The notes: generated from the sequence alone by a model not told the origin. Shown: positions 1 to 12,430, counted from the stretch's first letter. The stretch: DNA of 64,000 nt from Papilionanthe hookeriana x Papilionanthe teres (GCA_022702705.1 CM040424.1:77627452-77691451); one strand, 5' to 3'. Numbers and translations: made by a program.

Positions 1-23
1 TCGACCTAAGCGGTACTTTTCTA

Positions 24-503
24 TCACACAATAAGCCGGACGCATTCCTCCACTTCAACCAACCAACTCCGAATTCTACGATTAACATCCCCATCTATAT
101 CACCATCGCTTTGAACAATGGACCCGAGATATCTAAATCGTTCACACCTTTTAATAATTTGATCACCCAAAGTTACACTGCTGTCACTAGACCTACTATT
201 ACTAAAATTACATTCCATGTATTCCGTTTTAGTTCTACTCAAACGAAGACCTTTAGACTCTAATGTAGACCTCCATAATTCAAGTTTTTCCTGGACTTTT
301 TCTCTTGTCTTATCCACAAGGAGGATATCATCAGCAAAAAACATACACCAAGGTACATCCTCTTGTAAAAGCCCGGTAAGACCATCCATAAATAAAGAAA
401 AAAGATATGGGCTTAAAGCCGATCCTTGATGTAAACCAACATAAATAGTGAAATACTTGGTCAATCCTCCTTCAGTTCGAACACATGTAATGACTTCTAG
501 CAT
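24..503 (-). pseudogene. LINE reverse transcriptase, catalytic and thumb part
   Basis: A 159-residue open stretch carries two hallmarks of LINE reverse transcriptases. These are the HQGSALSPYLFSL block near residue 25 and the catalytic box FADDILLVD near residue 57, a YADD variant that keeps both aspartates. The segment RFRYLGSIVQSDGDIDGDV further on is typical of the plant RTE-like family. The upstream part of the domain is in other frames, so this is a fragment of a broken polyprotein. Its first methionine is just the first ATG after a stop. Confidence 0.85.
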
Positions 504-888
504 ACATATCTTTAATGACTTGAATATAAGTCATATCAACACCTTTCTTCTCGAGGACTCTCCAAAGAACATCTCTAGGAACCTTATCGTAAGCTTTTTC
601 TAAATCAATAAAAATCAAATGTAGATCCTCCTTATTATCTCTCGTACTTCTCCATCAAACCTCTCAATAAATGTATAGCTTCCATGGTAGACTCGCCCGC
701 ATAAATCCAAATCGATTATGAGAAATCTTCGTAATACGTCTTAACCTATGTTCAATTACCCTCTCCCATAATTTTAAAGTATGACACATCAATTCCTCTA
801 TAATTTGCACACTCTTGTGCATCTCCTTTATTCTTAAAAATGGGGATCAAAATGCTCTTTCTCCACTCCTCAGGCATCCTTTTAGTTT

Positions 889-1182
889 TTAAAATAATAT
901 TAAAAAGTTTAGTAAGCCGAAAACTCCCAAATCACCTAAACATTTCCACACTTCAATCGGGATATCATCGAGTCCTACGGACTTTCCCCTGGTTTTCTTT
1001 AAAGCCTCATCAACTTCTTTTTTACTAATGCGACGGTAAAAATGAAAAGTTTTATTATTATTAACGATATTAAGATCACTAAGGTCAATCGTATTTTCGA
1101 CATCATCATTAAAAAGTTTATCAAAATAACTCACCCACCTATGTTGAATATCTTTTTCTAAGAAAAGACTTTTGATTTTCAT
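889..1182 (-). pseudogene. LINE linker and reverse transcriptase N-terminal part
   Basis: The translation contains RWVSYFDKLFND and then a GLDDIPIEVWKCLG block, matching the start of the RTE-like reverse transcriptase domain (usual form: GPDDIPIEVWK). It belongs to the same element as the 24-503 fragment. The intervening 505-888 continues the domain on the minus strand in shifted frames; pieces equivalent to the ANYRGIKL and IEHRLR blocks are visible there. Not functional. Confidence 0.75.
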
Positions 1183-1692
1183 CTTTAATACACTTTACTT
1201 GAGCTTAAATCTTTACTTTTCTTTTCTCTTTGTTTCGACTAGTTTATACATATATTTTTCACCTTCCTAAGTATCGAACATGTTATAAAGATCATTAAAA
1301 GCTAGAATTTTTAGCGTCACAGATTATTCTTTTACACTTCCTGCGGCCGTTTTATATTTTTCATGCGTTCTCTACGCTTTTACATTTAAACCAATTTTTA
1401 TAACATAACTTCTTATATTTTATCTTTTCGTACATTATTATTCCACCACCAACTATTTTTATTTATGAAACTTTTCTTTCGATTCTCCAAGACATCTTTA
1501 CCACTTGTTTAATAAGTATTAGTTAATTTTTCCCACATAACATTCGCGTTTTCATGAACATCCCAAATATTTAAATCTTGAATTTTACTCATAAAAATAA
1601 TTTTATTTGTGTCTTTTAGGTGCTCCCATCTTATTCTACGATGTTGAATCCCAGTATTCTTTATTTTATAACTCTTCATCTTAAAATCTGAA

Positions 1693-1923
1693 CTAATAAT
1701 CGATGTCAGTACTTAATCGCTCACTTGGAATAACCTTACAATCCTTACAATCTCGACGATCTCTTCTTCTCATAAGAAAATAATCAATTTGTGTTTTATT
1801 AGATCCATTCTTATAAGTAATGAGACGCTTCATCCGTTTCTCGAATAAAATATTAGTAATAATCATATCATACGCTAAAAGAAAATCTAAAATCGCTCTT
1901 ACCTTCTTCATTAATCGCTCCAT
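1693..1923 (-). pseudogene. LINE AP-endonuclease, C-terminal part
   Basis: A short open stretch with TQIDYFLMRR followed by CKDCKVIPSE. In plant RTE LINEs this is the end of the endonuclease domain, around the conserved QIDY(L/F)L strand. It lies between the endonuclease start at 2123-2365 and the reverse transcriptase, in the expected order for the minus strand. Confidence 0.7.
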
Positions 1924-2122
1924 AACCGTAGCTACCTATGAATATTTCGAAATCTTCTACCACTCTACTCGACACGTCCATTTAAATATTCTCCAATAAA
2001 AATTTTTTCTTCATGCAGATATGCCAGTGTATTAAGTCTTCTAAATCATTCCAAAATTTATCTTTAGAGCCTATATCTAAACCAACTCCGAGTAGACATA
2101 AGCACTTATAATATTAAAAATC

Positions 2123-2365
2123 TTAAGTATCAATAATAATCTTAAGTGCTATAATTCTATCTCCTACTCTATTAATTTTGACAACATTATCTTTCAAACT
2201 CTTATCTATAATTACACCTACACCATTTCTAATACGACTCTTACCAGAATACCATAGTTTAAAACCTAAGTTATCAATCTCCTGAGCTTTTTCTCCAACC
2301 CATTTAGTTTGTTGAATACATAAGATATTAATCTTTCTATGGATCATAATATCAACCAATTCCAT
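2123..2365 (-). pseudogene. LINE AP-endonuclease, N-terminal part
   Basis: MELVDIMIHRKINILCIQQTKW is the start of the exonuclease-endonuclease-phosphatase fold of the RTE family. CIQQTKW contains the position of the metal-binding glutamate, which is usually CIQETKW. Here the residue is Q, so the metal-binding acid appears lost. LWYSGKSRIRNGVGVI follows as expected. Confidence 0.75.
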
Positions 2366-2412
2366 TAGTTTACTATCGAGAAGTACCTATATTCCAGGAT
2401 CCTATCCTAATA

Positions 2413-2692
2413 CTAAGTATCGTAGACTAATTTCTTTACCCGCATCCGTCCGTAATGTGGGAACTCTCGCTTACTCGACACTACACTCTGGCGCGCGTGT
2501 AGCGGCCCTCGCACACTTTCCATCGTATTCGAAGCCATACAGTGCGTCGCTTCTGGGGACGCCTCAAGACTTATAGAATGATCAAAAGGATTCATGTCAT
2601 GAATTTTTTTTCGACAAGTTTTACGCTGGCTGTCGACAACCTAACGCAACCCTCCACTTTTAACATCCGGGCTTGGGACTGACAACGGCAGT
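2413..2692 (-). other. 5' leader of LINE copy A1
   Basis: GC-richer sequence directly upstream of the endonuclease start on the minus strand. It includes a 60-codon open stretch. It resembles the conserved leader of the common plant RTE-like LINE and probably carried the internal promoter. At about 2692/2693 it switches abruptly to the reverse transcriptase of copy A2, which marks the insertion point. Confidence 0.6.
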
Positions 2693-4345
2693 GTATAGCT
2701 TTCATAGTAGAATTGCCAGACATAAATTCAAACCGATTATGAGAAATCTTTGTATCACGTCTTAACCTATGTTCAATTACTCTCTCCCATAAATTTAGTT
2801 TATGAAATATTAACTTAATTCCTCTGTAATTTGCATACTCTTGTGCATCCCCTTTATTTTTAAAAATGGGGACCAAAATATTCTTTCTCCATTCCTCAGA
2901 CACCCTTTTAGTTTCTAAATAATATTAAAGTGTTTATAAATATTTTCACACTTCAATAGGGGCATGATTAGATCCTACTAATTTCCTACCGTTGGTTTTC
3001 TTTAAAGCCTCATCAACTTCTTTTTTACTAATGCGATGAAAAAAAAATATTATTATTATTAACAATATTAAGATCACTAAGATCGATTACATTTTCAGAA
3101 ACATTATTGAAAGTTATTAAAATATCTCACTCACCTATGTAGAATATTTTCGTCCAAGTACTTTTTTTTTCATCTTTAATACACTTTACTAGAATTAAAT
3201 TTTTACTTTTCTTTTCTTTTTGTTTAGCTAGTTTATACATACATTTTTCACACACTTTAATATCTAGTTTATTACAAAGATCATTTACATAGAATTCATA
3301 GCCTCCCAAATTATTCTCTTAGACTCTATATGGATTACCTTATATTTTTAACAGTTCTCCAAGCTTTTACATTTGAATTAATTTTATAAAAAAAAATTTC
3401 TTATATTTTGTTTTTCCTTTCATATTATTATTGCACCGACAACTATTTTTGTTTGTAATTTTTTTTTAATTCTCTAAGTACATTTTTTGCCACTTGTTTA
3501 ATAGTGTTTGTTACTTTATCCCATATAGAATTTGCTTCTCATGAACATCTCATATCTTAAAATTTTGAAGTTTACTCTTAAAAAATATTTTTTTTTTGTG
3601 CTTTTAAATGCCTTCATCTAATTTTATGAGAATGTTTCATTGTATTTTTTTATTAATTTACAATTCTTCTTAAAATCTAGAACTAATAATTGATGTTGAG
3701 TACTTAAATTTTCTCTTGAAACGACCTTACAATTTTTACATTCTTGATAATATTTTTTTCTCATAAAAAAATAATTAATTTGTATTTTATTAGATCTATT
3801 GTTATAAGTAATAATATGATCATCTTTTTTCTTAAATAAAGTATTAGGAATAACAAAATCATAGCTAAATCAAAATCTAATATGATTTTACCTTCTTCGT
3901 TAATTATTCCAATATCGCAGCCACTATGAATATTTCTAAATATTCTACTATTCTACCAACATACCCATTTAAAGCTCCTCCAATAAAAAATCTTATTTTT
4001 AAGAAGCATCATTTGTATTAATTCTTCTAGGTCATTCCAATTTTTTTCTTTTAAATCTATATCTAAACTTGCTTGAGAAGCATAAGCACTTATAACTTTA
4101 AAATCTTAGTATCGATAATAATTTTTAAGACTATAATTCTATCTCAAATTCTATTAATTTTTACAATATGTATTATATATAATTACCCTACCATTTATAG
4201 TGCGTTTTCTGCATGAATGCCAAATTTTAAAATTTAAGTTATAAATCTCCTTTGATTTTTCTTCAACCAATTTAGTTTCTTGTATGCATAAAATATCCAT
4301 CTTTCCATGAATCATAATATCCACATTATGCCCTCTCGCACGACC
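2693..4345 (-). mobile_element. Older RTE-type LINE interrupted by A1 (copy A2)
   Basis: On the minus strand, from about 4345 down to 2693, the order repeats. An endonuclease start appears at 4340-4154 (CIQETKLVEE, glutamate retained), then degraded endonuclease and linker, then the middle of the reverse transcriptase at 2903-2693 (ANYRGIKL, WERVIEHRLRRDTKI). It stops inside the reverse transcriptase where copy A1 begins. It is more decayed than A1, with many stops, T-runs and indels, consistent with being the older insertion. The rest of its reverse transcriptase and 3' end should lie left of A1, outside the window. Confidence 0.75.
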
Positions 4346-4372
4346 AGCTGGCAAGACAAAATAATTCAATCA

Positions 4373-6660
4373 TAAATTACTAAGAAATAAATATTTGTAA
4401 GGCTTGTATTTTTTAATCTTGTTTTGAACATACTCGATTTTTTTTTCTTTATTACTTTTTTGAAAAAAATTTGTTTTGGATATACGATTTTGTAGAAAAA
4501 ATTGGATAGAAAAGAAATGATGAAAACATGCAGCGGTTTTATTATGAGTAATAATTTGAAATGATAATTCAATTTTTATAGTAGCTCGGTAAAATAAATA
4601 AAATGCACTTAATAATTAGCAAACTATATAATTATTTATAAGTAAAAAAAATTTAAAAAGTTGATAATTTTGGATGTTCATGTTTTAATAAAATAAAAAT
4701 ACAGTTATTCAAATTATAATTTAAACTAAAGTTGTGGTACATTAGTTAAGAGGATTTGTCAGGTCTTTCTTTGAACATTCAATATATGTTACAATCTTAC
4801 ATTGGTGAATGCAGGGAAGTGGAGGATTTTGCCCGAAGGCTGAATTCTAATTGGCTGTCGTTAAGTCAAGAAAGAAGGCTTGTTCCAAATATAAAGAATG
4901 GCAATGGATTGCTCCCTAGATATGAAGGTTAGATTACTATTGATTCTGTGAATATCATAGCCGTTGGATGGTTACTTACCATGCAAATGCTTTTATATGT
5001 TATCTTTAATGTTGCTTCAATATAGTCTTCTCATAAATAACTATTTTATCTGTTCAATTTTTCTTCAAATTTCTGTTTTATAAAAAGTTTTTAAAATTAA
5101 AACAAAAAAATGATCTAAAAAAAACACAAATGCTTTTTTCAAATTATAATTAAAATATTAAAACGTTGTAATTAAAGTGCTGATAAAAATTTTCTTGGGA
5201 TATAGTTTTTGAATTATGCAATGGTTAGTTTTGATCCACAAGTCACAACAAAGAAATGCAAATGTAGCTAGCCAACATTTAGACACTCTAACATCCGACT
5301 TTTTAGCCATTATCCTATGCACATGGAAATTTTTAGAGTCATCTATACGAGATATGAACCTTGAATTAAAAGCACAGTATCATGTTAAAAAATATTACTG
5401 ATATACTATTAATCTGAGAACTGCTTTTTAATCTCAGAACAAACCCTATTTGAGGTGCTTTAGGGTTTATATCTAATCATCAAGGACATATATATTGAAA
5501 TAGATGAAAAGCAGGGCCTCATGTAAAAGTAATAAAAAATTCCTAACAGAGTACGAGTAAATTTGATGATAGATCAATTTAGCCCTGAAAAAAAAAACAA
5601 TCATATTTATTATAAAATTCAAAATTAAAAATTTTGTATACATCAATTCCTCCGACTGGAAAACGCTCTATCCCTGAGAATGGTTCCAGTTACGGATCAT
5701 TAGAAAGTTTGGAAGTAATTTCATGCAAGAAAACGTACGAAGTGGTCTAGAGGTAACTTTAACAAGCATTTCTTGAATAGCAATATAAGGATCAATGCTT
5801 GGGTTGATTTGTAATAGAAAGTCAAATCTTGACTTGAATTTGATGTTTTTAAAAGAAGTTGATTTATATTTCTTGAGCAAAAGAAGATGTCTGTCTTGTA
5901 GAAGATGGATGTTAGTGCCTTATTGAAGATTGATAACTATATATAAAAAGGATTGATTAAAGTAACAAGATAAGCAGTGCTAATGCTTGAACAGAGTGAT
6001 TGTCTTGGAAGGGTAATGAAATCTCACAATTGATTAAGGATAAAAATATCAAAGTGTACAAAAAGTAGGGGTTTTCACATTTGTAATGAAGTTTTTTTTC
6101 ATGTTGTAAAACTTCCTCGAAACCTCAGAGTATTTCTATTTATAACTGCAAAATAATAATAATAATAAAAAGTGTATATTGAGAGGCTACTAACTACTGT
6201 TGGGTGACTTTGTTAACAAAATAAAATTTCTGAAAACTATAAAACATACCCAAATATTCATGAAAAACAGTTTAAATTTTTTATGCATCATAAGTCTTCT
6301 TAAATCATCTTGTTAATTGTTATAATTTGTACTGATGATAAACAAAAAATGCAGCATCCATATACTCGGTACATTAGGATCAACATTTTTTATGTTTCCT
6401 TAACTTGAAATATATCTCTGGCAAAATTTATCTTCATCCCTCTAAACTTCATATTGCAGTTTCCTTGATACGTACAAAAATAGAAGTAAATTTGAAAAAA
6501 GCTAGTTTTTTCGTGGAGACTAGAAATCATATCGAGATACAGTTCAATTTGGATCTGCATTGCATGATATGTCATTTGATACCATTACTTATGTTTATTA
6601 TTTTTTTCTCAAATAGGTGGCATTTTTTAGTGATCTTTATAATAAATTAAATACTAAAGA
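4373..6660. other. AT-rich DNA with no recognised gene apart from one exon-like block
   Basis: Between two LINEs. The short ORFs here (61-81 codons) have low-complexity composition and no recognisable motif. The one exon-like block at 4815-4927 is listed separately. No repeat family of this window was seen inside. Confidence 0.5.
4815..4927 (+). other. Exon-like block of an unidentified gene
   Basis: A 113-bp block is preceded by a good plant acceptor (TTGGTGAATGCAG) and followed by GTTAG. It is open in the frame reading EVEDFARRLNSNWLSL, then QERRLVPNIKNGNGLL. Composition is protein-like and less AT-rich than its flanks, suggesting an exon or the remnant of one. I could not name the protein. 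If it is an exon, the neighbouring exons on both sides are either outside the window or destroyed by the LINEs. Confidence 0.3.
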
Positions 6661-6664
6661 GGGA

Positions 6665-8362
6665 AGCATATATGTATAAACTAGCCAAATAGAAAAAAAG
6701 GAGAGTAAAGCTTTAATTCAAGTAAAGTGTATTCAAGTTGAAAATCAAAAAGTTTTTTTCTTAAAGGAAGATATTTGACAAAGTTGGGTGAGCTATTTTG
6801 ATAAAATTTTTAATAAATTTTATGAAAATACGATTGATCTTAGTGATCTTAATATCGTTAATAATAATAACACATTTTTTTTTATCATCGTATTAGTACA
6901 AAAGTGAGGAGGCTTTAAAAAAAATAAAGAATGGAAGATTAGCAGGACTTGATGATATCCCAATTGAAAAGTGAATACATTTAGGAGATTTGAGAGTTTC
7001 TTGGCTTGCTAAGCTCTTTAATATTATTTTGAAAACTAAGAAGATACCTGAGGAGTGGTGGAAGAGTATTTTTTTTCCCTATTTTTAAGAATAAAGGGGA
7101 CACACAAGAGTGTGCAAATTATAGAGGAATTAAGTTGATGTGTCGTACTTTAAAATTATAGGAGAGAGTAATTGAACATAGCTTAAGACATGATACAAGA
7201 ATTTCTCATTATCAGTTTGAATTTATGTTAGCAGGTCTACTATGGAAGTCATACATTTGTTGAGAGGTTTGATGGAGTAGTACTGAGAGAATAAGGATGA
7301 TCTACATATTATTTTTGTTGATTTAGAAAAAACTTAGGATAAGATTCCAAGAGAAGTCCTTTGGAGAGTTATAGAAGAGAAAATGTGTTGATATGACTTA
7401 TGTTCCAGTCATTAAATATATGTATACTAGAGATGTTACTTGTGTTCGAACCAACTATTTCCCTATCTTAGTTGAACTACATCAGGGATTGACTTGAAGC
7501 CTGTATCTTTTTTGCTTTAGTTATGCATGCTCTTATTGGACATATACAGGAGGATGCACCTTGATGTATGCTTTTCGCTAATGATATCCTTCTTATGGAT
7601 AAGACTAGAGAAATACTTCAAGAAAAAAATTGAATTATGGAGGTCTACTTTGGAGTCTAAAGCCTTCGTTTGAGTAGATCTAAAACTGAATACGTGAAAT
7701 GTAATTTTAGTGGTAGTAGCTCTAGTGATAGAGTTGTAAATATGGGTGATCAAATCATTCCACTGTGTAAACGTTTTAGATATCTTTGGTCTATTGTTCA
7801 AAGTGATGGTGATATAGATGAGGATGTTATTAGTAGAATTCCAGTTGGTTGGTTGAAGTGGAGGAATGTCTTGAGCCTATTGTGTGATAGAAAATTACTG
7901 CTTAGATTGAAAGGAAAAATTTATAACATGGTGATGAGATCTGCAATGCTCTATGGCGCAAAATGTTGACCTTTAAAAGAGAAGCATAAAACAAAGTTAA
8001 GTGTTGCTAAGATGAGAATGCTTACTTGGATGAGTGGCTTGACACATAGAGATAAAATGTGAAATGATTATTTTTGTGATAGGATTGGTGTAGCTCCAAC
8101 TGCGGACAAGATTAGAGACAGTCGTCATAAATGGTTTAGTCATATTAAACGTCGACCATCTGATGATTCGATTAGGAGAGTAGATATTTTAGGTTCAACT
8201 TATATTAAGAGAGGCAGAGGTAGATTTAAAAAGACTTGGGCATATTGTATAAAAAATGATCTTAATCTATTAGAATTAGATGAAAATATGACGCTCAATA
8301 GGACACAATGTAGAAAAAAGATTCATGTAGCCGAGCCCACTTAGTGGGATAAAGGCTTATTA
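6665..8362 (+). mobile_element. 5'-truncated RTE-type LINE (copy B)
   Basis: Plus-strand copy of the same LINE family. It starts in the endonuclease-RT linker (about 6665), passes through the reverse transcriptase in several frames (GLDDIPIEK near 6945, a degraded catalytic region near 7565), and ends with the conserved 3' terminus CCCACTTAGTGGGATAAAGGC followed by TTATTATTGTTGTGG. The 5' truncation is typical of target-primed insertion. Many stops show it is inactive. I saw no convincing target-site duplication. Its last ~460 bp are inside the duplicated segment and recur at 20,107. Confidence 0.85.
7670..7969 (+). pseudogene. LINE reverse transcriptase C-terminal fragment
   Basis: A 99-residue open stretch with SRSKTEYVKCNF, RFRYLWSIVQSDGDIDEDV and SAMLYGAKC, the thumb and post-RT region of the RTE-like LINE polyprotein. 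It corresponds to 24-503 of the minus-strand copy A1. A stop codon follows AKC, where the family normally continues with WPLKEKH. Confidence 0.8.
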
Positions 8363-9685
8363 TTGTTGTGGTTTTAGGTATTATTTTTTAGATTCAGATT
8401 TGTTTTTTTTTAATAATAAAAATAAATAGAGTATTATTTTCCTTTTGTAATAAGGTTAGTTGAACTTAAATATTAAAATGTATTTACCATAGGGTTATTT
8501 TCACTCCCAATGATTCATTGTATATTATTCATTCTCTCACTTACCTTTTGCTCTTTCTACCATGTTTCTTGGATTTTTTTTCCTCACATCTATTATGTTA
8601 GTTGGTTCAAGACTAGGTGTTCTTAAAGCATTATGATTTAGTTCTGTCATTGGTATGGTATTGACATCTAATTTTTATATTAATCACATGATTATTCTCC
8701 CTCCCTGAGATTCACTTTAAACTCTCTCGCTCTCTCAGATATCCATTTTCTCTCTATACTATATTTCCTGTTTTTTTTTTCTTCACTTTGATGCTATTTG
8801 GTTCAACATTTATTGTCATAGCATTTTGATTTGGTTCTGTACTCATTATAATGTTATCGACTTCTAATCTTGATTTCGTGCTTTAGATTTGAATATGTTA
8901 CAACTTGAAATTTATGTGAATTTTCTTTGCAAACAACCTTCAATTTTATTTCATTATGGGACTTATTCTGGCGAGAAAAAATAGGGTAAAGAGGTATGAC
9001 AGTAAATTATTGCTCTTTATGCATATTATTATTTTTTTTCTTTTTACCAGTTTCTGGTTCTAATGTCCTCGCAAATTGGTGGACAGAGCTTCCAATCAGA
9101 ATGCTCTCACTGCTCTGATCTCCATCCAGTATCCAATTTCTCCCATATCTCCTTTGTTGACTTAGGTCTGCGTAGAATTGCCACTCCATTTTTCCGCTAT
9201 CAATCTTCACTTGTTCCAATAAATCATCTTATCCTGCTCCCATCTCCCATCTCCCATCTCCCATCTTCATGGTTTTGTTGTTGCTGTGCATGATTGATCG
9301 TATCAATTATGAATCTTCGCACCCCCGTGTCCTATAGCAACCAGCATATTCTTGAGGGACAAGATAACGCGATTCAGCCATAACTGACTAGAGCCACATG
9401 GTGTAAGTTATTTCCATCTTATCCTAAGCTCACCAGCTTCTTTTAGCTAAACAGGCAAGTCCAGTACCGTATAAACCAAACCAGTGAAGGATAGAAGCAT
9501 AATTGGTCAGAACGGACACACATCAACTTAAATTTGAGCCCAATTTACAATCATATCATTGTAAACTAATTCCATTGTGTATCTTGATGAAGACAACAAA
9601 TGAAGGTTTGTCTTTTTTTATTTAAATTAGTGAACTTTACATTCTTTTCATCTGTGATGTCATTAGTTGCAATGATGTGACCTGC
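8363..9685. other. Non-coding DNA between LINE B and the gypsy element (left copy)
   Basis: AT-rich with CT-rich patches. It holds the (CCCATCT)n microsatellite at 9,239-9,266. The 70-76 codon ORFs here have no recognisable family and stop codons differ between the two copies. Nothing else was recognised. The matching stretch in the right copy is 20,581-21,906. Confidence 0.5.
9239..9266 (+). repeat. (CCCATCT)4 microsatellite
   Basis: Four perfect 7-bp units. The corresponding site in the right copy (21,445-21,486) has six, a length polymorphism of the kind seen between alleles. Confidence 0.9.
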
Positions 9686-10355
9686 TGATGCGGGTGTATG
9701 CCTGGGACACGGGACGCTTGGGTGCACCTGCACCGAACTGATCCAAGCTTTTGAGGAGCCGTCCGGCTCTCCAAGCCAGGGAATTGCCGCCCAATTGGAG
9801 TGGGACCATACCTAGTTATCTAGGGCATACGTGTTTTGCTTTTGTCGTGTTTTGTGGCAGTTTTTGCCGTGTTTGTTTTGAGATAGCTGCCGACGTCTCC
9901 CTTTTCCCAACAAGGCTATATCCAAGAGTTCCGAGTGGTTCTAAGGCTGTATCTCGTTCCCTCAGTGGTGTTTATCCATCAGATACCCCCATCCCTTTCC
10001 CACACCGGTTTACTTGCCTTTGCCGCTGAAACTTACTATCGCCCCTAGAAAAACCACTCGGCCATCACTCAGAACCCCCCCCCCCCCCCCCCCAGCCGGC
10101 CATCACTCAGAACCGCCCTTTTTTCCGCTCTCCCATTGCTGTCAACCCCTAGAAAATCCGCAGATTCGCTGTTTTCCCTTCCTCCTTGCCACTGCTACTT
10201 TCCAAACCCCTAGCAAACACCGCTGACGCCCTCAATCCATCCGTAGTTCTTGTTTGTTGCAATTTTAGATTTTTTCCTTTTGTTGTTGTAATTTCTTATT
10301 TAAATTCAATAGTAATATTTATTTTCTATTGTTGTTTGGTTAAACCCTGTTGTCA
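9686..10355 (+). repeat. 5' LTR of the gypsy element (left copy)
   Basis: Begins TGATGCGGGTG and ends TTGTCA, two bases before the primer-binding site. It aligns with 13,004-13,686 at a modest identity, including CCGGCTCTCCAA, GGGACCAT.CCTAGTTATCTAG and the GAGTGGT.CT block. The two LTRs differ far more than the two segment copies do, so the insertion is much older than whatever separates the copies. It contains a C-homopolymer at 10,075-10,093. Confidence 0.75.
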
Positions 10356-10529
10356 TTTGGTATTAAACATAGTCCTATCCTAGGGTTACCAAAATCCACT
10401 AATCCATAACCCAAACTCCACCCAAAAACCATTCTCTCTTGGCTGATTTTTCAAATCAACCACCCAAACTTTTTACCTTAAATCAGCCCCATGCACTCTC
10501 TTTCATTTCCCAACCCTAAACCCCAGCTA

Positions 10530-11880
10530 TATCACTGGGGAGATGAGTACTGGTAACCGTGCAAGAATTTACCATGGAAAAGATGTAGCGAGAAATCCAC
10601 AGACTTGAACTAAGGCTTGCTGAAATTGAGGAAATTACCCATGGAGAGATCACCATTGATCGTGATAGCGAGATTCGAAGAGGAGGGAAATTTGAACCCA
10701 TAGGGTGATGATTCTAGTGAAGAGGAGGATAGGCCACAACGCTTCAGGATTTAGTGTCAGAGGAGGTCATGGGATAGAGTGACTTTTGGAGGACAGACAT
10801 ACCTAGAGTGAAGGTAGACTCATCGGATTTCGAGGGGAGAATGAATTCAGACGACTTCATTTTAGTGGTTGCACACCGTTGAGAGAATTTTTTAGTACAA
10901 GGTTTCAACTAATAGAAGAGTGAAACTTGCAGCCATAAAGCTTGGGGTGTCAAAAATTGATCCGACACGCCAGTCGGACCCGAATCCGACTCAAAATCTA
11001 GTTCAGGTTGACCTAAATAATTTTTGTGTCAGGTTTAGGTTAAAGAACCCAACCCGTTTATTTTTTTTTTGGTTTAGATTTCGGTTGAACTGTCTACCCA
11101 AAATTGACCCACGAACCTGACTCGAAAGTGATATTTTAACCAAGATTAGACCCAAAATTGACCCAATTTAACCAAAATAATGGTTTTCTTTATGTTAAAC
11201 CGGATTATATGGGTCGGGTTTGGGTTTGGGAGGTTGAAGGTTGGTCGGGTTCCGGTTTGGATTTCAACCCGTATAATATTCGGGTCGGGTTAGGGTTTGG
11301 ATTTTCAACTCTATTTGGGTTGGACCCAAACCTAAATGTTGACCCGATTGACACTACAACATAAAGTGCGAAGAAAAGTGCCTCTTTGTGGCGGGAGAAT
11401 ATGAAGACAGAGAGAGAGAATGTCATAGCAAGATCGCAACTTGGGAGAAGATGAAGAATGAGATGTAGAAGTACTTACTCCCGCACTATCACTAAGACAT
11501 GTTTTGGAAGCCCTATATCCTATGGCAAAGAGAGTTCTCAGTGGAGGAGTTCACAACAAAGTTTGAGCAGCTCATGCTATGCGATCTGATTGAGCCAGAG
11601 GAGCATACTATCGCCAGATATTTGGGAGGATTGAAGCCAACCATCAACAATTTTGTCTAGCTATAGTCATATTGGTTGTTGGGTGATATTCAAATCTTGG
11701 CAATGAAGGTAGAGAAACAACAAAAGCAGAGCAATACCCCACCTTCATTCAAACAGTCACCCATAGGAGGAGCCGATAGGCGCACACCTAAGAAAGGACT
11801 GAAAACTGTCTAGACAGATGATAAAGATGATCAGAGTGAGAAGAAACCCGAGAGGAGCAACACATCCAATACAGTGTCAG
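10530..11880 (+). pseudogene. gypsy gag, broken and interrupted by a MITE (left copy)
   Basis: In several frames the plant gypsy gag pattern is readable. There is WLHTVERIF near 10,870, then VKLAAIK just before the MITE. After the MITE it continues ASLWRENMK, then EKMKDEMQKYLLPHY near 11,445, TKFEQLMLCDLIEPEEHT near 11,555 and RYLGGLKPTINNFV near 11,620. Multiple stops make it non-functional. Confidence 0.75.
10943..11359. mobile_element. hAT-like MITE, 417 bp, inside gag (left copy)
   Basis: Starts TGGGGTGTCAAAAATTGATC and ends GACCCGATTGACACTACAA, giving imperfect terminal inverted repeats around TGTCAA. The body is full of CGGGT/ACCCG words. It is flanked by an 8-9 bp duplication, CATAAAGCT at 10,934-10,942 and CATAAAGTG at 11,360. 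The right copy of the segment has a perfect 9-bp pair. An 8-bp-class duplication with this terminus fits the hAT superfamily. Removing it restores gag continuity (VKLAAIK into LKKSASLW). Confidence 0.8.
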
Positions 11881-12149
11881 TGTCTGCAAGGAAGTTTTTC
11901 TAATTTCACGAGTTTTTACACATCCTCTCCAGTTGCCTAATTATCAGAATTGTCTCTTTCACCGAGCAAAGTGTAGTAGAAGAAGTAGATAGTAATACTG
12001 TAACTTGGAGGATAGTGAGGATGTGAATGGGCACTAGCTTCCAGCTAATAAGGGAAAGATGCTTGTGGTTCGATGGATCTTTCAGATTGAGGGCACAAGA
12101 GTGCAGGAATGGCTTTGCCATAACATCTTTTATACTTTTTCCATTGTAA

Positions 12150-12430
12150 AGGGAGAGGTGTGCAACCTTATCATCGATGGAGGTAGTAATAATAAATATG
12201 ACATCTATGCAAATGGTGGATAAGTTGAGTCTCACTACTCAGACACATTCACAACCATATTTCTTAACTTGGTTGAAGAAGGAGAATAAAGTTAGCATTG
12301 AGTGGAGATGCATAACAAAGTTTACTATGGGGACTAGCTTCAGGATCAAATGCAGTGTGATGTTGTGCCCATGGATATTTTTCACATTCTGTTGGGGAGA
12401 CCTTGACAATTTTATCACAGGCTTAACATG
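12150..12430 (+). pseudogene. gypsy aspartic protease fragment (left copy)
   Basis: VCNLIIDGGSNN at 12,158-12,190 is the active-site block of plant gypsy proteases (usually CNLIIDGGSCTN). A frameshifted MDIFHILLGRPWQF near 12,375 is the conserved C-terminal block (D.ILLGRPWQ). Stops lie between them. No reverse transcriptase follows. Confidence 0.75.

Larger units (their letters stand above)
1..2692 (-). mobile_element. RTE-type LINE, near full-length at its 5' end, 3' end outside the window (copy A1)
   Basis: Read on the minus strand from 2692 down, this is a non-LTR retrotransposon. It has a leader, an AP-type endonuclease start (2365-2123), the endonuclease C-terminal part (1923-1693), a linker and reverse transcriptase start (1182-889), and the reverse transcriptase core (503-24). 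All parts are broken by stops and frameshifts, so it is dead. Its sequence resembles the RTE-like LINEs common in plant genomes. Related copies in this window end in a TTG-repeat tail instead of poly-A, which is typical of the RTE clade. The 5' end abuts an older copy of the same family, so A1 inserted into that copy. The element's 3' end lies left of base 1. Confidence 0.85.
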
